Of a stretch of DNA of 53,652 nucleotides, positions 1 to 9,995 are shown in pieces. This DNA is from Candidatus Moranbacteria bacterium CG10_big_fil_rev_8_21_14_0_10_35_21 (lineage in GTDB: Bacteria; Patescibacteriota; Minisyncoccia; Moranbacterales; UBA2206), in assembly GCA_002773095.1 (NCBI GenBank), contig PFCG01000017.1, forward strand, positions 1 through 53,652, read 5' to 3'. Numbering within the stretch: position 1 is the stretch's first letter; each line of letters starts with the position of its first letter. A program made the translations under genes and the position numbers. The notes under the pieces were generated by a model that worked only from the letters and a program-made list of their open reading frames with translations, was not told where the DNA came from and did not search any database.

Positions 1-244
1 TCAACACCGGAAAAACAAAAAAACAGCCCAGGAAGCTGTAAAAGTTAAAAAAAGTAAGTGTTCTATTTGACCCCTGCGGGCAGGAAAACTACGATTTTTA
101 ATTGTAGCACATAATTAGCATCCTGTCAAACCTAAAAACTTCATATTGGCTTAAATAAGCCATAATATTCCAAACAAAAAAAGCCAGATTGGCACTTTTT
201 GGCTAATTCCGGCTTTTTTCTAAAATTTTCTTTTTCCAATAGGC

Positions 245-607
245 TTAAAAACGGGCTTTTTCATCCACTACTAGACTCTTTTTAATAGAACGTGCTCCTC
301 TTCTCTGTAAGGTTCTTTTTCGTTCCTTATCTCTTCTTATTTGAATCTTAAGTTCATTTTCTACGATATCAATTGAGCCTTCAATACTTTCCGTCGTTTC
401 TTCCACCCGGTAAAGATTGGTAGGCGTTTTTATCATCACTTCTGCTCGAAACTTACCTTTTTTATCTCGATCAATTTCCACTTCCGTTCGTATAATTTTT
501 CCATTCAACTTTTCCAAGGAGCTTAATCTCTTTATAATATATTCTTCTGTCCGAGAATCAATAGTAACACCCTTAAAAAGAAAACGCATGCTTTTTTCTG
601 CTGTCAT
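245..607 (-). CDS. hpf: Ribosome hibernation promoting factor / sigma-54 modulation protein (short form)
   Basis: 120 aa; MRFLFKGVTIDSRTEEYIIKRLSSLEKL...AEVMIKTPTNLYRVEETTESIEGSIDIVENELKIQIRRDKERKR matches the HPF/YfiA pattern. Confidence 0.85.
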   Translation of the reverse strand: MTAEKSMRFLFKGVTIDSRTEEYIIKRLSSLEKLNGKIIRTEVEIDRDKKGKFRAEVMIKTPTNLYRVEETTESIEGSIDIVENELKIQIRRDKERKRTLQRRGARSIKKSLVVDEKARF

Positions 608-615
608 ATTTTTTT

Positions 616-668
616 ACCCCGTTAAATTTCGGCAGAGCCGAACCCCGCCATCGGGGATTTAACTGGGT
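616..668. repeat. Palindromic element, three-way-junction fold (copy 1, intergenic)
   Basis: accccgttaaat / ttcggc-aga-gccgaa / ccccg-ccat-cgggg / atttaactgggt; same layout as 30693-30744. Confidence 0.8.
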
Positions 669-690
669 GAATTAAAAATTACTTTCTTAT

Positions 691-1626
691 TTAAAATCCC
701 ATGTATTCCACTTCTTCTTGTAATTGCACTCCAAATTTATCTCGTACTTGTTGTTTTACAAAACTAGATAACATCACCACATCTTCTGCTGTCGCCGAGC
801 CTGTGTTGAGAAAATAAGCTACATTATCTTTACTCACCATCGCTCCCCCAATTGTTTTTCCCTTCAAGTCCGCTTTTTCCATCAACCACCCAGCTGGCAC
901 TTTTCCACCCTTACTTTTAACATTTTTTTCAGTTTCAAATTCTTTTATCAATTCTTCTTTTTCCGTCACTGGATTGACGAAATATGATCCTGCGTTAGTG
1001 GTCCCTGGCGTTTGGAGCGCGATACGTTTGGGAAGGATGGCTTTTATTTTTTCCATACTTTCCTCTTTGTTTCCCGGCGCTAATTTTATTCTAGCGGAAA
1101 CCACAATCATTGTTCCTTTTTGTTTGAAAATACTATCGCGATAACTAAACTTACACTCTTCTTTGGAAAACTCTTTAATCTGCCCGTCCTCTGTATCCAA
1201 AAATTTCACTGATTCAATTGCGTCCCCCGTTTCTCCCATAAAGGCTCCTGCGTTGCCTCGAATGGCACCACCAATAGTTCCAGGAATACCCACCGCCCAC
1301 TCCATTCCAGTCATTGATTCAGCAATAGATGAATTAACGATTCGCGCTAAAGGAACACCCGCCTGCGCTTCTACTATATTAGTACCTTTATCCACCTTGA
1401 TTTCGTTCATTCTTATTTTAATCACCAACCCGTCAAACCCTTTGTCACTCACCAGTAAATTACTACCTCCTCCTAAAATAAAATAGGTCAAATTATTATC
1501 TTCGGCATATTTCAACGCTTCTTCCAATTCCGGAACATTATTCACCTCAACAAAAAACTTCGCCGGTCCACCAATGCGAAAGGAGGTCTGACTGGCTAAA
1601 ATTATATTTTCTTGGATATTAAGCAT
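691..1626 (-). CDS. murB: UDP-N-acetylmuramate dehydrogenase
   Basis: FILGGGSNLLVSDKGFDGLVIKI, GIPGTIGGAIRGNAGAFMGE, NAGSYFVNP motifs. Confidence 0.95.
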   Translation of the reverse strand: MLNIQENIILASQTSFRIGGPAKFFVEVNNVPELEEALKYAEDNNLTYFILGGGSNLLVSDKGFDGLVIKIRMNEIKVDKGTNIVEAQAGVPLARIVNSSIAESMTGMEWAVGIPGTIGGAIRGNAGAFMGETGDAIESVKFLDTEDGQIKEFSKEECKFSYRDSIFKQKGTMIVVSARIKLAPGNKEESMEKIKAILPKRIALQTPGTTNAGSYFVNPVTEKEELIKEFETEKNVKSKGGKVPAGWLMEKADLKGKTIGGAMVSKDNVAYFLNTGSATAEDVVMLSSFVKQQVRDKFGVQLQEEVEYMGF

Positions 1627-1672
1627 ATGTGTTCCAGCATATACTAACGTATATACTTTTCAATTTAAAAAA

Positions 1673-2371
1673 TTAATACTCGTGAATCTTAATATTATCT
1701 TCATCGATAGTAATATAGGTGCAAGGATCATCGGTCCAACAGCCGGAATTGAAATATTTGATGTCATGACTATGCTTTTTCATAGCTTTGTGAGTATGCC
1801 CACAAAAAACATAATTAGCTTCATGCTTTTTTCCATAGCGAATAGCGGAACGAGCCACTTTGTCCGAAAGTCGAAGCCAGCCCTTACTTTTTCTTTTTAA
1901 CCAGTGGCTAAATTTCTTCTCATCACTATCCATTCTTTGAATAAAATCATACATAACAGTTGCCATATGACTCAACACAGCGTTATTTACCAAGAAACGA
2001 TCAAACTGATGGCCATGAGTAGCTAAATATTTTTCATGCTTATATTGCCAGGTATAAGTTTCGTAGATTCTAGCTCCCATCAATGAGTCAAAAACATTAT
2101 GTAACCCCGCATCATGATTACCCAACACCCAGCGCACTTTTCTGTCTTTGGTAATTTTTCCGATATAATTCAAAAGTTCCCAGCAATCTTTGTCTAGCTT
2201 TTTAAAATTCAAACTTTCAAAAACATCTCCTAGTAAAATCAGTTTACGAAAAGAATAACTTTGCAATAATTTCAAAGCTTTGTCCGCCCGGCTAACAGGT
2301 GTACCCAAATGTAAATCAGAAATAATCAGCGTGTGAGTTTTCTTGGTTTCGGCTTTATGATTGTGTTCCAT
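1673..2371 (-). CDS. Calcineurin-like metallophosphoesterase (UDP-2,3-diacylglucosamine hydrolase-like fold)
   Basis: ISDLHLG, LLGDVFE, GNHD, THGHQFD, CGHTHKA motifs. Confidence 0.85.
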   Translation of the reverse strand: MEHNHKAETKKTHTLIISDLHLGTPVSRADKALKLLQSYSFRKLILLGDVFESLNFKKLDKDCWELLNYIGKITKDRKVRWVLGNHDAGLHNVFDSLMGARIYETYTWQYKHEKYLATHGHQFDRFLVNNAVLSHMATVMYDFIQRMDSDEKKFSHWLKRKSKGWLRLSDKVARSAIRYGKKHEANYVFCGHTHKAMKKHSHDIKYFNSGCWTDDPCTYITIDEDNIKIHEY

Positions 2372-2389
2372 TTTTTTGAAATACGTCTT

Positions 2390-2632
2390 TTATTTTTTTA
2401 GTAATTCTAGCTTTTCCACTTTTTTCATCTTCTTAATCCGTGCTTCCTCTTTAGAAGCCGTGGAACGATTTTTAAATTTTTTTGAATAGACTAATTTTAC
2501 TGGCCGACGAGCTGAAGTATACTTAGCGCCCAATTTTCCAACATTATGCTCAACTACTCGCCGTTTTAAATCTGTAGTGATGCCAGTGTATAAAGTTTTG
2601 TCCGAGCATTTGAGAATATAGAGATAATACAT
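2390..2632 (-). CDS. GIY-YIG nuclease family protein
   Basis: [30 protein letters not shown]. Confidence 0.92.
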   Translation of the reverse strand: MYYLYILKCSDKTLYTGITTDLKRRVVEHNVGKLGAKYTSARRPVKLVYSKKFKNRSTASKEEARIKKMKKVEKLELLKK

Positions 2633-2633
2633 A

Positions 2634-4013
2634 TTAATTTTTCAACTTCTCCACCACTTCCCAACCATTGCCAGCTCCGATGGCAATGACTACATCTTTT
2701 TTTCCAATTTTATCTTTGAGAAATTCAACGACGTCTTCCGCTTTGGGCAAATATTCTGATTTTTGCGGATTATATTTATTAATCAAATTGGAGACGTTTT
2801 GAGAACTAATTTTTCCAGAATATTCTCGAGCCGAACCATAAATATCCAGAACAATAACTTGATCGGCCGAATCAAAACTTTGTCCAAAATCTTCCAGTAA
2901 AGCTTCCGTACGTGAAAAAGAATGTGGCTGAAAAACCGCAATAATATTTTTATCAGGATAAATTTCCCGCGTGGCTTTTAAAGTAGCTTTTATTTCTTCT
3001 GGATGATGACCATAATCGTCAATTAAAATAGCTCCGTTTCTTTCACCGATATATTCAAATCTTCTGGATGTGCCTTGAAAATTATTTATTCCTTCGCGAA
3101 TTTTTCCCAAATCTAAATTTAATTTTTGAGCCACGGCCACGACCGCGGTGGCATTTAAAACATTATGTTTCCCCACTAATTTTGTTCTGAATTTTCCTAA
3201 GCTTTTAATTTCAAATTCTTGAAATATTTCCTGACCATTATTGATTATTTTTTGTTCTCCAATCACTACATCATTTTCTTCTCCGATGCCATATTTAATC
3301 ACTTCACAAGTAGTTTCCTTGGCTATTTCCAGAGTGTCTACACTATCCCCCCAAACCACCAAAAAACCAGCCTTGGGAATTCGAGATACAAAATCACCAA
3401 AAGCTTTTTTATATTCAGCAAAACTTGGAAAAGTATCCGGATGATCATAATCCACACTGGTTAAAATTATCGCTTTCGGATTATACATTTTTAATTTATT
3501 TTGAAATTCATCTGCTTCAATGACAAAAAATTCCCCTTTTCCAACTAAGGCGTTTTTATCCCATTCTTGAACTCGACTGCCAACAACCGCCGTTGGATCT
3601 ACTCCGGCATTTTTTAGACAAGTAGCTAAAAGAGCCGAGGTGGTGGTTTTTCCATGTGTTCCGCAAACCGCCAGACCGTATTTTTGGTTAAAAAAATCTG
3701 CCAAAATTTCTGGATAGCTCACCATTAAAAGTCCTCTTTTTTGGCATTCCTGAAATTCTACATTATTGTCCGCATTATAGGCCGTAGAATAAACTACCAA
3801 CTCCACATCAATTGGGATATTTTTTTCAGAAAAATTTTCAAAATATTTTATGCCTAATTTTTGCAAAACCGCATCAGTAAAAAACTTTTCCGTTGTATCC
3901 GATCCGGAAACTTCCACCCCCATAGACAAAAGAATTTCCGCCACTGCTACAATGCCGGAGCCTTTAATACCAATTACATAGGCTTTTTTAATTTTAGAAA
4001 AGTTTATTGTCAT
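2634..4013 (-). CDS. murC: UDP-N-acetylmuramate--L-alanine ligase
   Basis: [28 protein letters not shown], 459 aa. Confidence 0.95.
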   Translation of the reverse strand: MTINFSKIKKAYVIGIKGSGIVAVAEILLSMGVEVSGSDTTEKFFTDAVLQKLGIKYFENFSEKNIPIDVELVVYSTAYNADNNVEFQECQKRGLLMVSYPEILADFFNQKYGLAVCGTHGKTTTSALLATCLKNAGVDPTAVVGSRVQEWDKNALVGKGEFFVIEADEFQNKLKMYNPKAIILTSVDYDHPDTFPSFAEYKKAFGDFVSRIPKAGFLVVWGDSVDTLEIAKETTCEVIKYGIGEENDVVIGEQKIINNGQEIFQEFEIKSLGKFRTKLVGKHNVLNATAVVAVAQKLNLDLGKIREGINNFQGTSRRFEYIGERNGAILIDDYGHHPEEIKATLKATREIYPDKNIIAVFQPHSFSRTEALLEDFGQSFDSADQVIVLDIYGSAREYSGKISSQNVSNLINKYNPQKSEYLPKAEDVVEFLKDKIGKKDVVIAIGAGNGWEVVEKLKN

Positions 4014-4015
4014 AG

Positions 4016-5122
4016 CTAATTTCCATCGGCCAATTCAATTATTCCATCGGCAATTTTTTCGGCTGCATCGGGATGATAGAATTTTTTTATACCTTCTGAT
4101 AATTTTTGATTTAATTCTTGATTTTCTAATATTTCGTCAATGCGACCCATTAATAAATGTTCTCCTAAATTACTCTCTTCTAAAACAATCGCTGCTCCAG
4201 AACGAGCCAATGAATAGGCATTCATCCGTTGGTGATCATTAGCAGATTTGGCAATAGGAATTAAAATAGTCGGCTTTCCGTTAGCGGCAATTTCAGAAAT
4301 TGAATTAGCTCCGGCACGGGTAATCACCAAATCGGCAGCCGCCAAAATATCCTTCAGATCATCTCCGACAAATGCTATCGGCTCATAACCTTCTCTTCCC
4401 GCTTTGAATCCTAGTTCTCCAGCTTTGCGCGTCACTTCCTCAAAATTCTTCTCTCCGGTCTGGTGGATTATTTGATATTTTTTAATTATTTTCGGTAAAA
4501 TATCCAAAATCTTTTCATTAATGTTTTTGGCACCTTGGGATCCGCCATAAACAAAAATAATTTTTTTGGAATTAGTTAATCCCAATTTTTCTCTAATCCG
4601 TTGCGCATTGCCTTGAAGAATATCTTCTCGAATAGGATTGCCGGTTAAAACCACCTGCTCAGCCGGAAATTCTTTTTCTGCTTCGGGATAAGAAACCGCC
4701 ACTCGTTGGGAAAATTTTCCAATAAAACTGTTGGCCACTCCTGGAATACTATCAGACTCGTGAGTTAAAATAGGAATGCGGTAAATCCATCCCGCCAAAA
4801 CTACTGGAATGGAAGCATAACCGCCCTTGGAAAAAATCGCATCCGGCATATAACGTAAAAGCAACCACAGCGCCTGAATAAATCCAATCGGTAGTTTTAC
4901 AAAATCAATAAAATAAAGCCAAGAAAAATAGCGACGCACTTTTCCGGCCATAATGTTTTTAGTTGGAATTCCTTCTTTCCCAAAAACTTCTTCTTCCAAT
5001 TTACCTTTCGGTCCAATAAATAAAAACTGAACCTCTGGTTTTTTGGCTTTGATTTTTTTAGCTACGGCTATTAGTGGAAAAATATGACCACCAGTTCCGC
5101 CTCCAGTTAAAACAATTTTCAT
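4016..5122 (-). CDS. murG: Undecaprenyldiphospho-muramoylpentapeptide beta-N-acetylglucosaminyltransferase
   Basis: LTGGGTGGHIFPLIAVA; VYGGSQGAKNINE; ITRAGANSISEIAANGKPTILIPIAKSANDHQ. Confidence 0.95.
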   Translation of the reverse strand: MKIVLTGGGTGGHIFPLIAVAKKIKAKKPEVQFLFIGPKGKLEEEVFGKEGIPTKNIMAGKVRRYFSWLYFIDFVKLPIGFIQALWLLLRYMPDAIFSKGGYASIPVVLAGWIYRIPILTHESDSIPGVANSFIGKFSQRVAVSYPEAEKEFPAEQVVLTGNPIREDILQGNAQRIREKLGLTNSKKIIFVYGGSQGAKNINEKILDILPKIIKKYQIIHQTGEKNFEEVTRKAGELGFKAGREGYEPIAFVGDDLKDILAAADLVITRAGANSISEIAANGKPTILIPIAKSANDHQRMNAYSLARSGAAIVLEESNLGEHLLMGRIDEILENQELNQKLSEGIKKFYHPDAAEKIADGIIELADGN

Positions 5123-5133
5123 ATACTTATATT

Positions 5134-6237
5134 CTAATCTATTCTGACACTTTTTGAAATGTTTAGCAAAATACCGATTCCAGCCATCAAAAAAACCATA
5201 GAAGTTCCTCCATAACTAATGAAAGGCAAGGGAATTCCTGTGAGAGGAATCAGCCCGGAAATGGCAGCAATATTAATAAATGACTGGAAAAAAATCCAAG
5301 CCGTAATACCCACTGCTAAAAGCTTAGAAAATTCATCGGGAGAATTTTTAGCAATTTTTATGCCCCGAATAACGACAAAGGTTAACAGGGAAATTAAAAA
5401 TAAACAACCAATTAGACCCAATTCTTCTCCGATGATGGCAAAAATAGAATCGCCTACCGGTTCAGGTAGATAATTAAATTTTTGTCGGCTATGTCCTAGG
5501 CCTACTCCAAAAATTCCGCCAGAACCAATAGCTAATAAAGCTTGATTGATTTGATAGCCAATTCCCCGCGGATCCAGTTCTGGATGCAAAAAAACCAGCA
5601 AGCGATTCATTCGATAGGCTTCCAATTTGATTAAAATTATTAAAGAAGCTACACCGCCACCCAAAATAAGAAAAATATGGGAAAGCTTGGAGCCGGAAAC
5701 AAAAAAAATCGACATCGCAATTAAAATTACCACTCCTAAAGTTCCAATGTCCGGCTGTTTGATTAAAAGAAAGCTAATCAAGGAAATAATGGCCACGAAA
5801 GGGGCTAATCCTTCAAAAAAATCCCTGATTCTTTCCTTTCTTCCTACTAGCCAAGCAGCTAGATAAATTATCAAAGAAAATTTGAGCGCTTCCGAAGGTT
5901 GGAAATTAATCGGTCCGATTTTTATCCAGCGACTAGCGCCATAAATTTTAGTCCCAATACCTGGAATAAAAACCAACACCAATAAAACCAAACTACCCAG
6001 AAAAAGTGGAAAGGATATTTTTTTCCAAAAACCATAATCTACTTTTTGGAAAAAATAGAGTGCCACTAAACCAATACCAAATCCAAATAACTGACGTTTA
6101 AAAAAGAAGTAGGGATCGTCAAATCTTATTTGTGAATAGGAAATTCCAGCCGAAGCAATCATGACCAATCCAAAAACAAAAAGGGCTAAGGCTACCCAAA
6201 GAAGTTTTTTATCAATTTTTGAATCGGTTTTACTCAT
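5134..6237 (-). CDS. ftsW: FtsW/RodA/SpoVE family lipid II polymerase
   Basis: Multi-TM SEDS protein; GVGLGHSRQKFNYLPEPVGDSIFAIIGEELGLIG; FISYGGTSM. Confidence 0.93.
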   Translation of the reverse strand: MSKTDSKIDKKLLWVALALFVFGLVMIASAGISYSQIRFDDPYFFFKRQLFGFGIGLVALYFFQKVDYGFWKKISFPLFLGSLVLLVLVFIPGIGTKIYGASRWIKIGPINFQPSEALKFSLIIYLAAWLVGRKERIRDFFEGLAPFVAIISLISFLLIKQPDIGTLGVVILIAMSIFFVSGSKLSHIFLILGGGVASLIILIKLEAYRMNRLLVFLHPELDPRGIGYQINQALLAIGSGGIFGVGLGHSRQKFNYLPEPVGDSIFAIIGEELGLIGCLFLISLLTFVVIRGIKIAKNSPDEFSKLLAVGITAWIFFQSFINIAAISGLIPLTGIPLPFISYGGTSMVFLMAGIGILLNISKSVRID

Positions 6238-6240
6238 TGT

Positions 6241-6954
6241 TTACTTCATTTTTTGAGAATTTTTTTCTCTCCACTTTTTTATTTCTTCATGATGGCCTTG
6301 CAATAAAATTTTGGGAACGGACCATTTTTGAAAAGTTTCCGGTTTAGTATATTGCGGGTGTTCGCAAATTTTTTCGAAATTTTTAATTTCGCTAGAAAAT
6401 TTAGCGTCCGCCGAATGGCGGACCCCCATACTGAAGCTTTCTTCCTCTAAAGATTGCTTATTTCCCAAAACCCCTGGAATTAACCTAGCAATTGAATCCA
6501 CCACTATCATAGCTGGAATCTCTCCGCCGGTTAAAACATAATTGCCGATAGAAATTTCTTCGTCCGCAATATATTGAACAACTCTTTCGTCTACTCCTTC
6601 GTAGCGTCCACAAATTAAAATTAACTTATCGTATTTTGAAAGCCTCTGCGCTTCTTTTTGAGTATATTTTTTTCCTTTGGCAGAAAATAAAATGGTTCTG
6701 ACTTTTATTTTTTTACTTTTATCTTTTGACTTTAAAAATTGAACACATCGATAAATCGGTTCAACTTTTAATACCATTCCCGCTCCACCCCCATAAGGCG
6801 TATCATCCACTGTTTTATGTTTATCTGTAGCATAATCTCGAAGATTATGCGTTTCAATTTTAATAATCTCCTTTTCTTGAGCTCGTTTAAGAATAGACTC
6901 TGAAAAATAAGAATCAAACATTCTGGGAAATATTGTAATGATGTCGAATTTCAT
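6241..6954 (-). CDS. trmD: tRNA (guanine-N1)-methyltransferase, with an in-frame hairpin-encoded insertion
   Basis: [60 protein letters not shown]. Confidence 0.95.
   Translation of the reverse strand: MKFDIITIFPRMFDSYFSESILKRAQEKEIIKIETHNLRDYATDKHKTVDDTPYGGGAGMVLKVEPIYRCVQFLKSKDKSKKIKVRTILFSAKGKKYTQKEAQRLSKYDKLILICGRYEGVDERVVQYIADEEISIGNYVLTGGEIPAMIVVDSIARLIPGVLGNKQSLEEESFSMGVRHSADAKFSSEIKNFEKICEHPQYTKPETFQKWSVPKILLQGHHEEIKKWREKNSQKMK
6375..6423. repeat. Three consecutive hairpins inside trmD (candidate in-frame palindromic insertion)
   Basis: cgaaatt-ttt-aatttcg, cgcta-gaaaatt-tagcg, gtccgcc-gaat-ggcggac. Confidence 0.65.
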
Positions 6955-7094
6955 ATTTCTAATTTATATCATGGCCCCAACATAAAGTCGGGGTGCTCAC
7001 TTTTACAACCTCGCTTCGCTCAGGTAAAACTGCCAGAAATTTTGTGATAATATAAAACCTTATATTTTTAATCATATCATATCACTTCCAAACA

Positions 7095-7124
7095 AAAAAG
7101 GTTCCAAAAAAAGAAACCTTTTCT
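7095..7124. terminator. Hairpin, possible rho-independent terminator
   Basis: aaaaaaggttccaaaaaaagaaacctttt. Confidence 0.5.
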
Positions 7125-7165
7125 GCTAGCGAGCTCCTCTGCGGAGCTAAAAGTGCTAATATTTT

Positions 7166-7483
7166 CTAAACTTCAATGCCGCCTACGACATCGTCAATGC
7201 TTTTTTGAGCTCGCGGTTTTCTTTCACTTCCTTCTGGCTCATTAATTTTCAGATTAACTCTGGCATTGTTTTTGGCTCCAATTACTCTTAAAAGAGTTCT
7301 AAGAGCTTTGGCAGTCGCTCCTTCACGACCAATTATCATTCCCATATCTTCAGGACTTACATCCAACGTTATAAGAACTCCCATTTCATCGATTTTTCGA
7401 TCGATTTTTACGGAATCAGGATTGTTAACTATGCTTTTTACCACATATTCAACGAAATCCTTATCCCTTACAGGTTCAGTCAT
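7166..7483 (-). CDS. KH-domain RNA-binding protein (KhpA/YlqC-like); start refined to MTEPVRDKDF
   Basis: VKSIVNNPDSVKIDRKIDEMGVLITLDVSPEDMGMIIGREGATAKALRTLLR; the upstream 35 codons of the ORF look non-coding. Confidence 0.85.
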   Translation of the reverse strand: MTEPVRDKDFVEYVVKSIVNNPDSVKIDRKIDEMGVLITLDVSPEDMGMIIGREGATAKALRTLLRVIGAKNNARVNLKINEPEGSERKPRAQKSIDDVVGGIEV

Positions 7484-7676
7484 TTTCGTGATTCTATTAT
7501 TATATTTTAAGCAAGGGTTTTTCATGGAAGATCGACCGTCTGTCCCTGTTTCACCGCAAATGGCGAAAATTCTTAACCTTGCCTTCATTATTTATTATTA
7601 TGTGCTATAAAATTGAGTTTGTCAAATTAAAATTTCGAATATTATAAGCTATTTAATTTTCCCTGCATTTTTCGGA

Positions 7677-7806
7677 TCATAGAGGAAGATTTCTAACAGC
7701 TTCGCCTATGACTTCCAGTCTTCGAAGAGTTGCGTCTTGTTTCTATCTTTTCAATATTTTCCAAAATATGCTCGAGAAAAATTTTATGATCTTTTTTTAC
7801 TTTCAT
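7677..7806 (-). pseudogene. Degraded HEPN/DUF86 (HepT-like) toxin remnant
   Basis: Start region MKVKKDHKIFLEHILENIEKIE, then, in a shifted frame, TLRRLEVIGEAVRNLPL-stop, which matches the conserved HepT RRLEIIGEA segment. Confidence 0.75.
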
Positions 7807-8083
7807 ATATTACTTTTTGATCTTTTAAAATTATGTTTTTCAGAAGCGGGTGAATGCCTCCATACGAAATAACATCTACATCTCTACTAAGCCTGTCTTG
7901 TAATTCAAGTTTAAGATCAACAAGATCGAGCAAACTCTTGCTTTTAGCAAGTTTCACTAAAATATCAACGTCGCTATTTTTTGTTTCTTCCCCTCTTGCG
8001 AACGAGCCAAAAACAGCCGCTTTGAGAACTCCTTGGCGCCTGAGAATGGGCGTTATTTTCTTTTTGATAGTTTCTACTGTCAT
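7784..8083 (-). CDS. MNT-type nucleotidyltransferase (MntA-like antitoxin)
   Basis: AAVFGSFARGEETKNSDVDILVKL motif GSFARGE-x-SDxDIL; 99 aa. Confidence 0.88.
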   Translation of the reverse strand: MTVETIKKKITPILRRQGVLKAAVFGSFARGEETKNSDVDILVKLAKSKSLLDLVDLKLELQDRLSRDVDVISYGGIHPLLKNIILKDQKVIYESKKRS

Positions 8084-8255
8084 GTCTAAATCATAGCAAA
8101 AAAAGCTAAAATTGGCAACTTACGAATTTTGATTTTGTATTTGAAATTTATCCATTTAACTATTTTTTGGAGCATATGGTTAAAATTTATTGATTGGAAA
8201 ATATTTTTTAGCGTTTTTTTGGATTATTTTTTGTGAATTAATTAAAATTAATACA

Positions 8256-8728
8256 TTAAAATCCAAAAGTTTTACAGCCGGATACTCCGGTAAAATCAAT
8301 AGGTGTTATTCCATACCACCCAGACACATTGCTATTATTACCACAAACAATTATCCCATTACCACTAACACTACAGCATAATAAGAACCTGCGCTGCTTC
8401 CCCATCCTCCACAACCATTTCCGCAATAAACAAATGTTGTGTCGGAAATATTAGGAAGTGCTCCTCCAGAACCATCAGCGCAAATAGTTGTTCCTTCGGT
8501 TCCATCGGTTGGTGGAGCGTTGAGAGAGCTTCCGCTGATTATACACATATCAGCCTGCGATTTTATAGATTGCATAGCAGATAACGCTTTGGCCTGTTTG
8601 GATTTTGTCCTCGCTCCGTTCAAACTCACCAAAACAATAGATGCTAAAATTCCAATGATGGCAATGACAATTAGAAGTTCGATCAGTGTGAACCCCCCCC
8701 CACTTGAATTTATTTTTGTTTTGTTCAT
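8256..8728 (-). pseudogene. Type IV pilin-like protein, apparently frameshifted near 8360-8370 (intact ORF 8351-8728)
   Basis: GFTLIELLIVIAIIGILAS pilin N-terminus; the other frame continues SVSGNGIIVCGNNSNVSGWYGITPIDFTGVSGCKTFGF-stop at 8256. Confidence 0.7.
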
Positions 8729-8810
8729 AATTTACACATTAGCTAAGTTTAATATATCGTCTATTTTTTTTATTATATAATATTCCATAAAAATGAAAAC
8801 TTTAAAAGAT

Positions 8811-9911
8811 TTATTTACCCATTCCTATTATGCCGATAATTACCCCGAGAATGGCTGTTACAGCTGTGAAAATCCAGGCTCTCATGGTCACCTTTGTTTC
8901 TGGCCAGCCTTTGGCTTCAAAATGATGATGTAAAGGCGCCGCTAAAAAAACTTTTCTTCCAAATAATCTTTTACTGGTTAATTGAATAACTACACTGCCT
9001 GATTCTAAAATATAAATAAAAACAATTAAAAATAAAATCAAATCAGAATTGGTCAACATAGCCATCACTCCCAAAGTGGTTCCTAGTGATATGGCTCCGG
9101 TATCTCCCATAATAAAACGGGCTGGGTAAATATTAAACCAAAGAAAAGCCAGAAGTGCACCAGCGATAGCCGCTGAAAAAGAAGCTAAGTCCATCTTATT
9201 TTGAAAAACAGAAATTATCGCAAAAGCCGAAAAGCCAAAGAGAAGTACTCCAGCATTTAATCCATCTAGTCCGTCAGTTTCATTAGAAGATATGGCACTA
9301 AAAAGAATAATAAAAATAAATACTACCACATACCAAATACCGATGGAAAAATCACCTACAGCTGGAACATGAATTTGATCCCAGCCTAATTTATCATAGA
9401 ACCACCAAGCGCCGGTTCCAGCAATGGCAAAGAGCCACCAAAATCTCATAGCAAATTTCATCCCTCCTCCTTTATTTTTTCCCCAACCGCGAATACTCAT
9501 ATAGTCATCCAATAATCCCAATATCCCGGCCGTTATTAAAATAAATAAAGGTAGCCAGGTTTGCGAACGATTAAGAAAATCCAATCTCGCAATAAAATTA
9601 ATATTCAAGGATTGCGCAATCCAAGGAAAAATATAATGAGAGGCCAAAATTAAAATCGCTACCGAAAACCAAACCAACACACCTCCCATAGTGGGTGTTC
9701 CGGCTTTTTCGGCGTGTAATTTATTTATGAAAGTAAGATCTTTGCCATCTACTGATTTACTTTTTATTTTTATTCCGATTTTATATTTATACAAAATTTT
9801 AGTCCATAGCGGAGTCAAAAGAAAAGCTAAAACAAAAGCCAAAAAACTGGTCGTTAAAACCTTCATAATATTAATCACTTCGGGAATAGTTTGTATTTGA
9901 GCAATTTGCAT
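8811..9911 (-). CDS. mraY: Phospho-N-acetylmuramoyl-pentapeptide-transferase
   Basis: AGTPTMGGVLVW; DDYMSI; NETDGLDGLNAG; FIMGDTGAISLG; APLHHHFEAKGWPETKV. Confidence 0.95.
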   Translation of the reverse strand: MQIAQIQTIPEVINIMKVLTTSFLAFVLAFLLTPLWTKILYKYKIGIKIKSKSVDGKDLTFINKLHAEKAGTPTMGGVLVWFSVAILILASHYIFPWIAQSLNINFIARLDFLNRSQTWLPLFILITAGILGLLDDYMSIRGWGKNKGGGMKFAMRFWWLFAIAGTGAWWFYDKLGWDQIHVPAVGDFSIGIWYVVVFIFIILFSAISSNETDGLDGLNAGVLLFGFSAFAIISVFQNKMDLASFSAAIAGALLAFLWFNIYPARFIMGDTGAISLGTTLGVMAMLTNSDLILFLIVFIYILESGSVVIQLTSKRLFGRKVFLAAPLHHHFEAKGWPETKVTMRAWIFTAVTAILGVIIGIIGMGK

Positions 9912-9995
9912 AAAGATAATTTTCCTCTTATATTATATCAGATTAAAATTTATTTCTAAACTATATTTTTAATCTAAATTTATAAATTATAGCTA

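Noticed and set aside
417-662. Plus-strand ORFs opposite the minus-strand genes (e.g. 417-662, 1163-1486, 3219-3464, 5219-5473, 35749-36093, 46936-47283)
   Set aside because: They are antisense shadows of well-supported minus-strand genes and have poor, Ser/Phe/Ile-rich composition with no recognisable motifs.
7484-7610. Region upstream of the KH gene as a structured ncRNA (SRP or similar)
   Set aside because: No recognisable SRP, 6S or riboswitch core sequence was found by eye.
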